Source: Streptomyces tauricus
GTDB lineage: Bacteria > Actinomycetota > Actinomycetes > Streptomycetales > Streptomycetaceae
NCBI RefSeq assembly: GCF_014650955.1
Contig: NZ_BMVY01000001.1
Location: 620,001 to 684,000 of the forward strand
DNA: 64,000 bases
Direction: 5' to 3'
A program made the translations under genes and the position numbers. Below, one piece after another: positions 8,229 through 15,559 of the stretch; position 1 is the stretch's first letter; every line of letters begins with the position of its first letter. Below the pieces are notes generated by a model. That model was given only the letters and a program-made list of their open reading frames with translations. It searched no databases and had not been told where the DNA came from.

Positions 8229-8550
8229 CTACAAGATCTCGACAGCCCCGGGCGGAACCGGTCCCTCGCCCGCGTAGGTGTCGCCCCGTGGTGCCGACGG
8301 AGCGTCGTCCTCGGCGAGCGTCAGGCTGGGCCAGGGCCCGGCGAGGGTGGCGTCGTCCAGGGCGATGCCGAGATGGTCCAGTACGAGAGCCACCGCAGGT
8401 GCCGTCCCGGCGCCCTCACCTTCGTGCGCCGCGAGCGCCGTCGGCCCCGTACCGGGTGAAGACCTCCTCGGGGCTCAGGTCCCGGGAGAAGGTGACACAC
8501 ATTCCGGCCACCGCCCAGCGGAGCGAATCCAGGTCCACGTCTGTCCTCAC
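8229..8550 (-). pseudogene. Frameshifted hypothetical gene (DUF6461-like)
   Basis: A GTG start at 8550 with GGAGG upstream opens a frame reading DLDSLRWAVAGMCVTFSRD and LSPEEVFTRYGADG, then hits TGA near 8430. A neighbouring frame continues smoothly from about 8437 as VALVLDHLGIALDDATLA and WPSLTLAEDDAPSAPRG to a TAG at 8229. Together they would make a compact protein of about 106 residues. The first part resembles the start of DUF6461-type proteins (a weak match). Either a single-base frameshift has inactivated the gene or the sequence has a one-base error. Confidence 0.55.
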
Positions 8551-8747
8551 GTCTTGCCTCCGTCGTTCACGCCGGTATCGCTCACCAGCCCGGCCGGGCC
8601 GCCGTGTTCCCGGCCATACGCGTGGCGCGAGGGGAGCCGGGCTCATGTTGCCTGATGGCCGCGGAGGTTATTGCAGCAGGATCATCATGCGGAGCAATCC
8701 GCAGCAAGGCCCATCCGTAGAGCTGACCTTGGTGAGAGGACGAACAC

Positions 8748-9413
8748 ATGGATGTGTATGAAGCCGTGAACAGTCGCAGGGCTGTGCGGGCGTTCAGCGA
8801 CGAGCCCGTACCCAGGGAGGTACTTGATCGAGTGCTGGCCGCAGCGGCGCGGGCTCCCTCAAGCGGCAACCTTCAGCCTTGGCATGTGTATGTCGTGACG
8901 GGCGAACCCTTGGCCGAACTGAAAAGGCGCGCGACGACCAGGGCGCTGACGGGGGACCCCGGTGATGAGCGCGAGTATCCGATGTACCCGCCCGATCTGG
9001 CCTCACCGTATCTGGACCGTTTCTCCGCTGCGGCTGCCCTGCGGTACGAGGCGCTGGGAATCGAGCGCGACGACCCTGACAGGCCTATGAAGATCGCCGC
9101 GTTGAACACCGGAGCGTTCGGGGCGCCGGTCGTACTGTTCTGCTATCTCGACCGGACGATGGGCCCCGGGCAGTGGGCGGACGCGGGGATGTATGTGCAG
9201 ACGGTCATGCTGTTGCTGAGGGCGGAAGGGCTGCACAGCTGCCCCCAGGTGATGTGGACGCAGTACCGCAGGACCGTCAGCCAGCTGGTCGGAGCCGACG
9301 ACGGGCGTGTGCTGTTCTGCGGTGTCTCGGTGGGATTCGAGAAGGAAGGCGCGGCACAACTGCGCACCGGGCGGGCGGACGTGACAGAAACAGTGAGCTT
9401 CCTCGGAGCGTGA
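8748..9413 (+). CDS. Nitroreductase family protein
   Basis: A 221-residue FMN-dependent oxidoreductase. The N-terminal SRRAVRAFSDEPVP and APSSGNLQPWHVYVVTG are the FMN-phosphate-binding signature of the NfsB/NADH oxidase-like family. The GQWADAGMYVQTVMLLLRAEGLHSCPQ helix lines the active site at the dimer interface. The start has GAGAGGA upstream. It would reduce nitroaromatics, quinones or related electrophiles. It stands alone, on the opposite strand to the STAND gene that follows. Substrate unknown. Confidence 0.93.
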   Translation: MDVYEAVNSRRAVRAFSDEPVPREVLDRVLAAAARAPSSGNLQPWHVYVVTGEPLAELKRRATTRALTGDPGDEREYPMYPPDLASPYLDRFSAAAALRYEALGIERDDPDRPMKIAALNTGAFGAPVVLFCYLDRTMGPGQWADAGMYVQTVMLLLRAEGLHSCPQVMWTQYRRTVSQLVGADDGRVLFCGVSVGFEKEGAAQLRTGRADVTETVSFLGA

Positions 9414-9507
9414 CGGTCCGCTCCGACGCCCCGCCGCTCACACGGGCGGTGTTACTCCCTTCCGGCGGGTGGTCCCGGCGCGTCAAGGCAGTCCGGGAAC
9501 CGGGCCC

Positions 9508-12500
9508 TCAGGCGTCGAACCCGAGGTGGGCGAAGACGACGTCCCGTACCCGCAGTACCGCATCGGGATCGATCGCGGCGAGTACCGGCAGCGCGTGCTG
9601 CCAGCCCTCCGGGGACAGTGCCTCCGCGAGGAGGCTCCGGGCACGCGGGAGGTCGGGGCCGGCGGGAGGCGGGAAGAGGAGCGTGGCCAGGCGCCGGGCG
9701 AGCAGGACGACGTCGGACGGGTCATGGAGCGGAACCGGAACCGGTACCCGATCGCCGGGCAACAGGGCGGCGTACGCGGCGAGGTGGGCGAAGGCCGTCG
9801 CGCGCTGCTCCGCGTCCTCTCCGCGCGCGGCCATGGTCCACGCACTCTCGTGGTCGCCGAGCGCGGCGTGGACGAGGGCCGATCCGCTCACCGCCCGTGC
9901 GCCACCGGGCCGCGGTGGCGCGTATCTCCGAATCCCGTCGAGGCGCCTGCGCGCGCCGGTCGGGTCGGTGGTGGCGGTCAGCAGACTGAGCAGCACCTCT
10001 CTGCTGCCCGGGTGGAGCCCGTCATGGCCTCGGTAGCCCGTACCCACATCCTCCGAGGGGTCCAGGACGGCGGGGGAGTGCAGTACCTGCCTGACGCGCG
10101 CGCCGAGTTCACCGTCGTGGGGCCCCACCGCGACGAGCAGCCGTACGAGGGGCAGCACGGAATCGCCGCCCACGCCGCTCGCGCCGCCAGGCACGCCGTC
10201 GAGTACTTCGCCGAGCAGGTCGTTCACCAGCCGGGCCGCCCCCGACGGATCGTGCGCCCACAGTCCCCCGGCGGCCTCGACACGCGCACGATCGCGGTCG
10301 TACGTGCCCGGCGGGGCGTTCTCGTGCGCCGGGGCCCGCAGGATGTCCGCGACGCGTTCGCCCGCGCCGGCCCATGCCAGGGCCTGGACGGCGGTGGCCA
10401 TGGGGGAGGGGGTCGCCCAGTCCTCGTCGAGCTCCGACGACAGGTCGACGGCCGCCTCGGCGAGACGCAGCGCCCGGCCGGGGTCGGTTGCGGCTACGGC
10501 CAGCGACACGGCGGCGAGGCCCCAGGCGCGTACGGAGGGTTCGCTGATCGCCGTCACCAGTCGTTCCGCTTCGTCGGGCCGGCCCGCGGTGGCGAGGGCA
10601 CCCGCCAGGGCGGCGAGACGCTCCTGATCGACCGTCGGCGCTACCTTCGTGGCGGTTCGCGGCGGCCCGTGCTCGGCCGTGTGGAGCAGTTCCAGCGCTC
10701 GTTGCGGGTCGGTGGCGGCGAGGTGCCCGGCGAGTACGGCCAGCACCTCGGCGGCCTCCCACCAGGACGGGCCGTCCGGTGCGGAGTACTCCTGGGCGAC
10801 CAACGCGGCCACCAGCTGCTCGGCGGCACCGACACCGGTACTGGTACTGGCACTGGCACTGGCATCGGCACCAGCGCGTACAAGGGACTCGACGACGCGC
10901 TGAGTGGTGTCGTCGATGTCGCCGTCGAGTACGCCGGCCCGCCGGGACTGTTCGCGTGCCGCCCAGGCCTCGGTGGCCGAACCCCGGCGGGCCCAGCCTT
11001 CGGCGACCACCGACCAGACGACCCGCTGGGCACGCAACCTGCCCGGATTGCCGATGTGTTCCGCGAGCCGGTGGGCCTCCGTCATCCGGCCGGCCGCGAC
11101 GAGTGCGCAGACGTCACCACACGTCGCCTTGCCATCGGCTCCGTGCCAGCCCCCACGCTCGGCTCCGTGCCCGCCCCCATGCCCAGCTACGTGCTCGACC
11201 CCGCGCGGCTGGGCCGCAGGCATCCGGGCCAGTCGCTCCGCATCCTCGGGACGCGTGTCCCGAAGGGCCTCCGCGGTGATGGCGTAAAGGTTCTCGAAGT
11301 CGCTGGTGTCACGACACCCGGCGAGCTCGGCCACCTCCCCGTAGAGCCGTGTCGCGTCGTCGGGAAGGCCGCACGCCGCGCACGTCTCGGCGAGGGCCGC
11401 CAGGACGCGTACCCGGTCCGGAAGGAACTCGATCAGCTCGGCGGACTCCTCCGCGAGCCGGAGCAGGCCGGCCGCGGCCGCCGGGTCCCGCAGGACGCCC
11501 GCGGTCGTGATCAGGGCCCCGACGAAGGCTTTGGCGCCCGGGCCGTCGTGGGCCCGGGGCTTCTCACGCAACCCCCGCACCGCCTCCTCCTCACGCCCCG
11601 CCAACACCAGGGCCGTCGCCCGCAGACCCTGCGCCGCCCACACGCCCTGCGCCGCCGGCAGGCCGCCCGTGCGGCCGGACGCCGCCTCGTTCATCGCCCG
11701 CTCCGCCAGCCGCGCCGCTTCCTCCGCCAGCCCGGCCGTCCGGCTGTCACCCGTCTCCGCCAGGACACGTGCCACACCGAGTACGGCCCTGGCGCGGTCC
11801 CCGGTCCTGAAGACGCTGCGGGCCAGGCCGAGGGCATGGCGTACCCGGCCGAGTCGCGCGTATCCGGCCGGGATGTCCGGATGCAACGACTCGTTGCGCC
11901 GGGCCACCAGATCCTCCGCCGCCGCCAGCGCGCCCAGCGCCCCCAGGTCGTCGGGGGTGCCCCGGCGAACCGTCTCCCGCGCCGCCGCGATCTCCGCGAG
12001 GCACGCCGCGTCGCTCCCCGTCGCCTCCCGCAGCCGGTTCCGCCGCCGTAGGTCCGTGGCCAGGGCGGTGGCGCGTCCCGCGTCCTGGAGGAACGCCACC
12101 AGACGGCCGTAGGGCTGGAGCAGATACAGCGGGGTGCTCTCCGGCCAGCCCCGGCGCTCGTACGTCTCGGCCCAGACGCGCAGCCGCTCCCAGTACGTGT
12201 CGACGTCCGGCCCGAGTTCGTCCCGGGCGGCCACGAGGAGTGTCTCGTGGGCGAAGAGGTAGCCGCGGCTGGTCGTGTACAGCGTCACGTCGGCCTCGCC
12301 GGAACCGCCGATACCGCCGCCCCGCAGCCGCAGGATGCGGCCGAACACACTCCCGAGCTTCTGCCGCAGCGAGTAGCCCGTCTCACCCGTCAGTTCGCGC
12401 AGGTCCTCGATGGAGAGGGTGCCACGCGCGGCGGTGAGCAGGCCGACCACATCACGCTCCAACCGGTCGCCGGCCAAGGCCTGTTGCAGGTCGAACTTCG

Positions 12501-13854
12501 CCTCGTGCTCGGTGTGGCGGGCCGCTTCGGAGGTGGCCAGCTCCACGACCGGGCAGTGGCGCAGCGGGTGCCCGCCCGTGACGTCCGGCGGGATGCCGGG
12601 GTTCGGCCGACTGGTCACCAGGACGCGGACGTTCGGCGGGAGGCGTCCCGGCAGCAGGGAGGCGATGCTGGTGCCCGCGCCACCGGGCACCCGGGACTGG
12701 TCCTCGTCGAGGCCGTCGACAACGAGCAGCAGCGTGCCGCCGTCCTCGGCGACCCGTTCCGCGGCCTCCCGCAGCAGCAGCCGGCGTTCGCCGTCGCGGG
12801 CCGCCGGGGAACCCGCGACGGCCGGCTCGCGGCCCACGATCGCCGCGAGTTGCTCGACGACGGCCGCCGTGTACGCGTCGCTGTCGGACTGTCCGGCGTA
12901 CCGGGCGGTGATGAAGAACCACACCGGCACGACCCCACGCGGCGGACGCAGCGCGAACCAGGCCGCCAGTGCTGTCTTGCCCGCCCACGGACGACCCTGC
13001 AGCCAGAGGTACGGCTCCGGTCCGCCGCAGAAGGAGACCAGGTCCGCCAGTTCGGACTCCCGCCGGTCGAGCAGTTCGGGCGCGATGTCGGTGAGCTGCG
13101 CCCGGTACGCCTCCTGGACGAGGTCGAGGGCGGCGGCCGGCCCGCTGCTGGGCAGCGCCATGAGGTCGTGGCCCAACAGGCTCTCCAGGCGGGCCCGTTC
13201 GCTCGCGCTCAGCGCGTCCGCCCACCGGTCGACCCGTCCCGCCGCGATCCGGCCCGGCCCCTCCCTGCGGTGGTGGCGGCTGACGACACCGACCAGGTGT
13301 GCGCCGCTGAACACGGCCGCGCCCGACATGCCTTCCCAGGCGTCCCGCGCGGGGTCCGGGTCCTCGGCGGGCGGCGCGGTGATCCGCAGGTCCAGGGTGC
13401 CCTCGCGCCGGTTGGCGAGCACCGCGCAACTTGCGTCCATGTGCTCGGCGTCCCGGAAGCGCCTGCCGGCTGCGTCGGTACGCAGTTTGAAGCGGGGGAA
13501 TCCCATCGCCGTGCAGCTCAGTACCGTGTCCTGCTCGTCGATCCTGCCGAGGGAGACGGGCGGGACGTCCTCGGCGGCGGTCTCCGGCAACGTCAGTACG
13601 GCGATGTCGACGGCGTCATTCGACCAGGCCAACTCGGCGTCGACGACTCGTTCCCCGGGCCGCCCCGCCTGGAAGCGGACGCGGATGCCGTCGGCGCCCG
13701 TGACGACGTGCGCGGCGGTGAGGACCGTGCCCGGCGCGACGAGGTACCCGGAACCACGCCGCCCACCGCCCCCGCCCGCCGGCATGCTGACGATGATCTC
13801 CGCGGTGCGCTCCGGCCGTATCCCGCGCTCAGATCTCGTCGTCAACCTCGTCAC
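9508..13854 (-). CDS. Trypsin-like protease / STAND NTPase / helical-repeat protein (predicted conflict effector)
   Basis: This 1448-residue protein has three parts. Residues 1-200 form a trypsin-like protease with a full triad: His49 in TAAHVV, Asp83 in VDIAVL, Ser177 in GMSGAAVF. Residues 270-480 form a NACHT/STAND-type P-loop NTPase: Walker A GRPWAGKT (287-294), Walker B LLLVVDGLDED (375-385), and VTSRPNP sensor segment (about 413). Residues 600-1448 are TPR-like helical repeats that usually recognise a ligand. There is no signal peptide, so it acts in the cytoplasm. It starts inside the 3' end of the Trypco2 gene (26-bp overlap), so the two are coupled. The architecture fits an autoinhibited switch that frees a protease on sensing an invader; that activity is inferred from the family and has not been shown for this gene. 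Confidence 0.9.
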   Translation of the reverse strand: MTRLTTRSERGIRPERTAEIIVSMPAGGGGGRRGSGYLVAPGTVLTAAHVVTGADGIRVRFQAGRPGERVVDAELAWSNDAVDIAVLTLPETAAEDVPPVSLGRIDEQDTVLSCTAMGFPRFKLRTDAAGRRFRDAEHMDASCAVLANRREGTLDLRITAPPAEDPDPARDAWEGMSGAAVFSGAHLVGVVSRHHRREGPGRIAAGRVDRWADALSASERARLESLLGHDLMALPSSGPAAALDLVQEAYRAQLTDIAPELLDRRESELADLVSFCGGPEPYLWLQGRPWAGKTALAAWFALRPPRGVVPVWFFITARYAGQSDSDAYTAAVVEQLAAIVGREPAVAGSPAARDGERRLLLREAAERVAEDGGTLLLVVDGLDEDQSRVPGGAGTSIASLLPGRLPPNVRVLVTSRPNPGIPPDVTGGHPLRHCPVVELATSEAARHTEHEAKFDLQQALAGDRLERDVVGLLTAARGTLSIEDLRELTGETGYSLRQKLGSVFGRILRLRGGGIGGSGEADVTLYTTSRGYLFAHETLLVAARDELGPDVDTYWERLRVWAETYERRGWPESTPLYLLQPYGRLVAFLQDAGRATALATDLRRRNRLREATGSDAACLAEIAAARETVRRGTPDDLGALGALAAAEDLVARRNESLHPDIPAGYARLGRVRHALGLARSVFRTGDRARAVLGVARVLAETGDSRTAGLAEEAARLAERAMNEAASGRTGGLPAAQGVWAAQGLRATALVLAGREEEAVRGLREKPRAHDGPGAKAFVGALITTAGVLRDPAAAAGLLRLAEESAELIEFLPDRVRVLAALAETCAACGLPDDATRLYGEVAELAGCRDTSDFENLYAITAEALRDTRPEDAERLARMPAAQPRGVEHVAGHGGGHGAERGGWHGADGKATCGDVCALVAAGRMTEAHRLAEHIGNPGRLRAQRVVWSVVAEGWARRGSATEAWAAREQSRRAGVLDGDIDDTTQRVVESLVRAGADASASASTSTGVGAAEQLVAALVAQEYSAPDGPSWWEAAEVLAVLAGHLAATDPQRALELLHTAEHGPPRTATKVAPTVDQERLAALAGALATAGRPDEAERLVTAISEPSVRAWGLAAVSLAVAATDPGRALRLAEAAVDLSSELDEDWATPSPMATAVQALAWAGAGERVADILRAPAHENAPPGTYDRDRARVEAAGGLWAHDPSGAARLVNDLLGEVLDGVPGGASGVGGDSVLPLVRLLVAVGPHDGELGARVRQVLHSPAVLDPSEDVGTGYRGHDGLHPGSREVLLSLLTATTDPTGARRRLDGIRRYAPPRPGGARAVSGSALVHAALGDHESAWTMAARGEDAEQRATAFAHLAAYAALLPGDRVPVPVPLHDPSDVVLLARRLATLLFPPPAGPDLPRARSLLAEALSPEGWQHALPVLAAIDPDAVLRVRDVVFAHLGFDA
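10831..10872. repeat. Hexanucleotide-like repeat inside the STAND gene
   Basis: A run of imperfect 6-bp units (ACTGGC/ACTGGT/ACCGGT variants). On the coding strand it gives an Ala-Ser-Ala-Ser-Thr-Ser low-complexity stretch between helical repeats. Unit length is a multiple of three, so slippage would change linker length without shifting the frame. Confidence 0.6.
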
Positions 13855-14140
13855 CCGTGATCAGCGCCGTCTCCGCCGGACCCCCGCCGGGCGGCACGAC
13901 CTTGGGAACGAGGGTGAGCGTGATCCGCTGCGTCTCGGCGTGCCCGTACGTGCCGCTGGCTCCGGCGTCGACGACCCACAGCCGTACCTTCGCGTCGCCG
14001 CCGCCCTCCCGGGTGACGGCGACGGACGTCTCGACCTCCACGGGTCCCAGTTCGAAGCGGAGCATCCTGCCGTCGCCGTCCGCGAGGGCCGAGGTCAGCT
14101 GCTCACGCAACTCCCGGATCATGTCGGCCAGTTCGATCAC
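13829..14140 (-). CDS. Trypco2 family protein (trypsin-co-occurring domain 2)
   Basis: A 103-residue protein that starts with an amphipathic helix (IELADMIRELREQLTSALAD) and continues as a beta-rich domain (MLRFELGPVEVETSVAVTRE, AKVRLWVVDAGASG, TQRITLTLVPKV). This is the Trypco2 pattern, a small domain named because it neighbours trypsin-like proteases in predicted conflict systems. The GTG start has AGGGG 5 bases upstream. Its 3' end overlaps the protease-STAND gene by 26 bp. A role as adaptor or inhibitor of the protease is inferred from co-occurrence. Confidence 0.85.
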   Translation of the reverse strand: MIELADMIRELREQLTSALADGDGRMLRFELGPVEVETSVAVTREGGGDAKVRLWVVDAGASGTYGHAETQRITLTLVPKVVPPGGGPAETALITGDEVDDEI

Positions 14141-14238
14141 GCGTCCCCCTGGTACGGCTTGTACGGCGGTGCTCAGATGCTACAAGTCGGCGCGGCGCGA
14201 CACCGGTGGGCTGCGCTGACGGGAGGCCGGTCGCGCGG

Positions 14239-15231
14239 TCAGGTCGATTCGCGTACCACGAGTTCGTTCGGCATGATCACCGGGTCCGTGGGGCCGCCGT
14301 CTATCAGGTTGAGGAGCAGGTGGACGGCCGCGGTCGCCTGGTCCGCCATCGGGCTGCGTACCGAGGTGAGCGCGGGGCTCGTGTAGGACGCGGCCTCGAT
14401 GTCGTCGAAGCCGATGACCGCCACGTCCTCGGGAACGCGTCGGCCCGCCTTCTGGAGGGTGCGCAGGGCTCCGATCGCCATCAGGTCGTTGGACGCGAAC
14501 ACCGCGTCGAGGTCGGGGTCGTCCTCCAGGAGCTGGCGCATGGCCTCGGCGCCGGAGACTCGCGTGAAGTCGCCCAGTGCCACGATCGAGCGACGGCCGG
14601 TGTCCCGGAGCGTCTGCCGGTAGCCGTCGAGGCGTTCACGTGCCTCGTAGAGTTCGAGCGGCCCGGTGATGGTGGCGATCCGGCGCCGGCCGCGCTCCAG
14701 CAGATGACCTACGGCCAGTGCCGCACCGCCGGCGTTGTCCAGCGCCACGTACGGGACGTCCTGTGCGGAGGTGCGGTTGAAGGACACGACGGGCAGACCC
14801 TGCCGGGCGAGCGCGGCCGGCAGGGAATCCGTACCGTGCAGGGCGACCAGCAGCACGCCGTCCACGTGTCCGCCGGCGATGTACTGCACCACGCGGGTCC
14901 GGCTCTGGTCCGACTCCGCGAGCATGAGCACGAGCCGTTTGCCCGCCTTCTCCAGCTCTCTGCTGACGGCGCGGACCACGGCGGAGAAGAGCGGGTCGTC
15001 GGAGACGACTCCCTGCGGCGGGTCGGAGACCACCACGGCGAGGGTGTCGGTGCGGCGGGTGACGAGGTTGCGGGCGGCCCCGTTGGGCACGTAACCCAGT
15101 TCGTGCACCGCCTGCATGACGACGTCCCGGATCTCCGGGGCGACCGTCGTCTCGCCGTTGATGACGCGGGAGACGCTCGATTTGGACACGCCCGCCCGAG
15201 CGGCGACCACTTCCAGAGTGGGGCGTTTCAT
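14239..15231 (-). CDS. LacI-family transcriptional regulator
   Basis: The 330-residue protein has an N-terminal LacI HTH with hinge helix (TLEVVAARAGVSKSSVSRVI, then YVPNGAARNLVTRRT) and a periplasmic-binding-protein-like sugar domain including AVFASNDLMAIGALR and DVAVIGFDDIE. The ligand is probably an oligosaccharide. It is divergent from the GH16 gene, whose promoter carries two sites matching the GGGAGCGCTCCC core bound by CebR-type LacI proteins. Control of that glucanase gene is the obvious inference. Confidence 0.93.
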   Translation of the reverse strand: MKRPTLEVVAARAGVSKSSVSRVINGETTVAPEIRDVVMQAVHELGYVPNGAARNLVTRRTDTLAVVVSDPPQGVVSDDPLFSAVVRAVSRELEKAGKRLVLMLAESDQSRTRVVQYIAGGHVDGVLLVALHGTDSLPAALARQGLPVVSFNRTSAQDVPYVALDNAGGAALAVGHLLERGRRRIATITGPLELYEARERLDGYRQTLRDTGRRSIVALGDFTRVSGAEAMRQLLEDDPDLDAVFASNDLMAIGALRTLQKAGRRVPEDVAVIGFDDIEAASYTSPALTSVRSPMADQATAAVHLLLNLIDGGPTDPVIMPNELVVREST

Positions 15232-15418
15232 ACCTGTCCGTCCCCTGTGCCGCCGCCCGGGTTCGTGCGCGGGGCGGGTTTTCTCATCAGGGCGACCTCC
15301 GGCTCAGCGTCATGACGTTGCAAGCAGCGTATCCGCAGGCCGGGGCGTCATGAGCATGCCGAAGAGCCTTTGGCCCCCTGCGCCGCGCTCGGGCCGACAT
15401 CCCGCCACGGGACCCCTC

Positions 15419-15432
15419 AGGGACCGCTCCCT
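15419..15432. promoter_or_regulatory. LacI/CebR-type operator, upstream site
   Basis: AGGGACCGCTCCCT differs from a perfect palindrome by one base. It lies 99 bp upstream of the second, perfect operator, a spacing of about nine helical turns that would suit looping or cooperative binding. Confidence 0.6.
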
Positions 15433-15481
15433 CCATAAGTCGAACGCGTTACGCCCCTGTTTTTTCAAGGTGAAACAACTC

Positions 15482-15510
15482 TTGACAGCTCTCACGCGCC
15501 CCTCCATTCT
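15482..15510 (+). promoter_or_regulatory. Predicted promoter of the GH16 gene
   Basis: A perfect TTGACA -35 (15482-15487) is followed after 17 bp by CATTCT as -10. Transcription would begin close to the downstream operator, which would block initiation when LacI is bound. The -10 match is weak (3 of 6). Confidence 0.5.
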
Positions 15511-15517
15511 CCCCTTC

Positions 15518-15531
15518 AGGGAGCGCTCCCT
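15518..15531. promoter_or_regulatory. LacI/CebR-type operator, promoter-proximal site
   Basis: AGGGAGCGCTCCCT is a perfect 14-bp palindrome with the same core as the Streptomyces CebR box TGGGAGCGCTCCCA. It lies just downstream of the predicted -10, overlapping the expected transcription start, 29 bp before the GH16 start codon. Confidence 0.75.
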
Positions 15532-15559
15532 CACCTCGCCCCCACTTGAGGAGTCGCCC

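Noticed and set aside
9469..12051. Very long open frame on the plus strand (860 codons) opposite the STAND gene
   Set aside because: It mirrors the minus-strand gene, is rich in Arg/Gly/Pro, shows no domain, and the minus strand has clear protease and NTPase motifs. High GC content keeps antisense frames open.
12247..14386. Overlapping long plus-strand frames near the protease domain
   Set aside because: They cover the N-terminal protease domain and Trypco2 gene in antisense and have no ribosome-binding sites.
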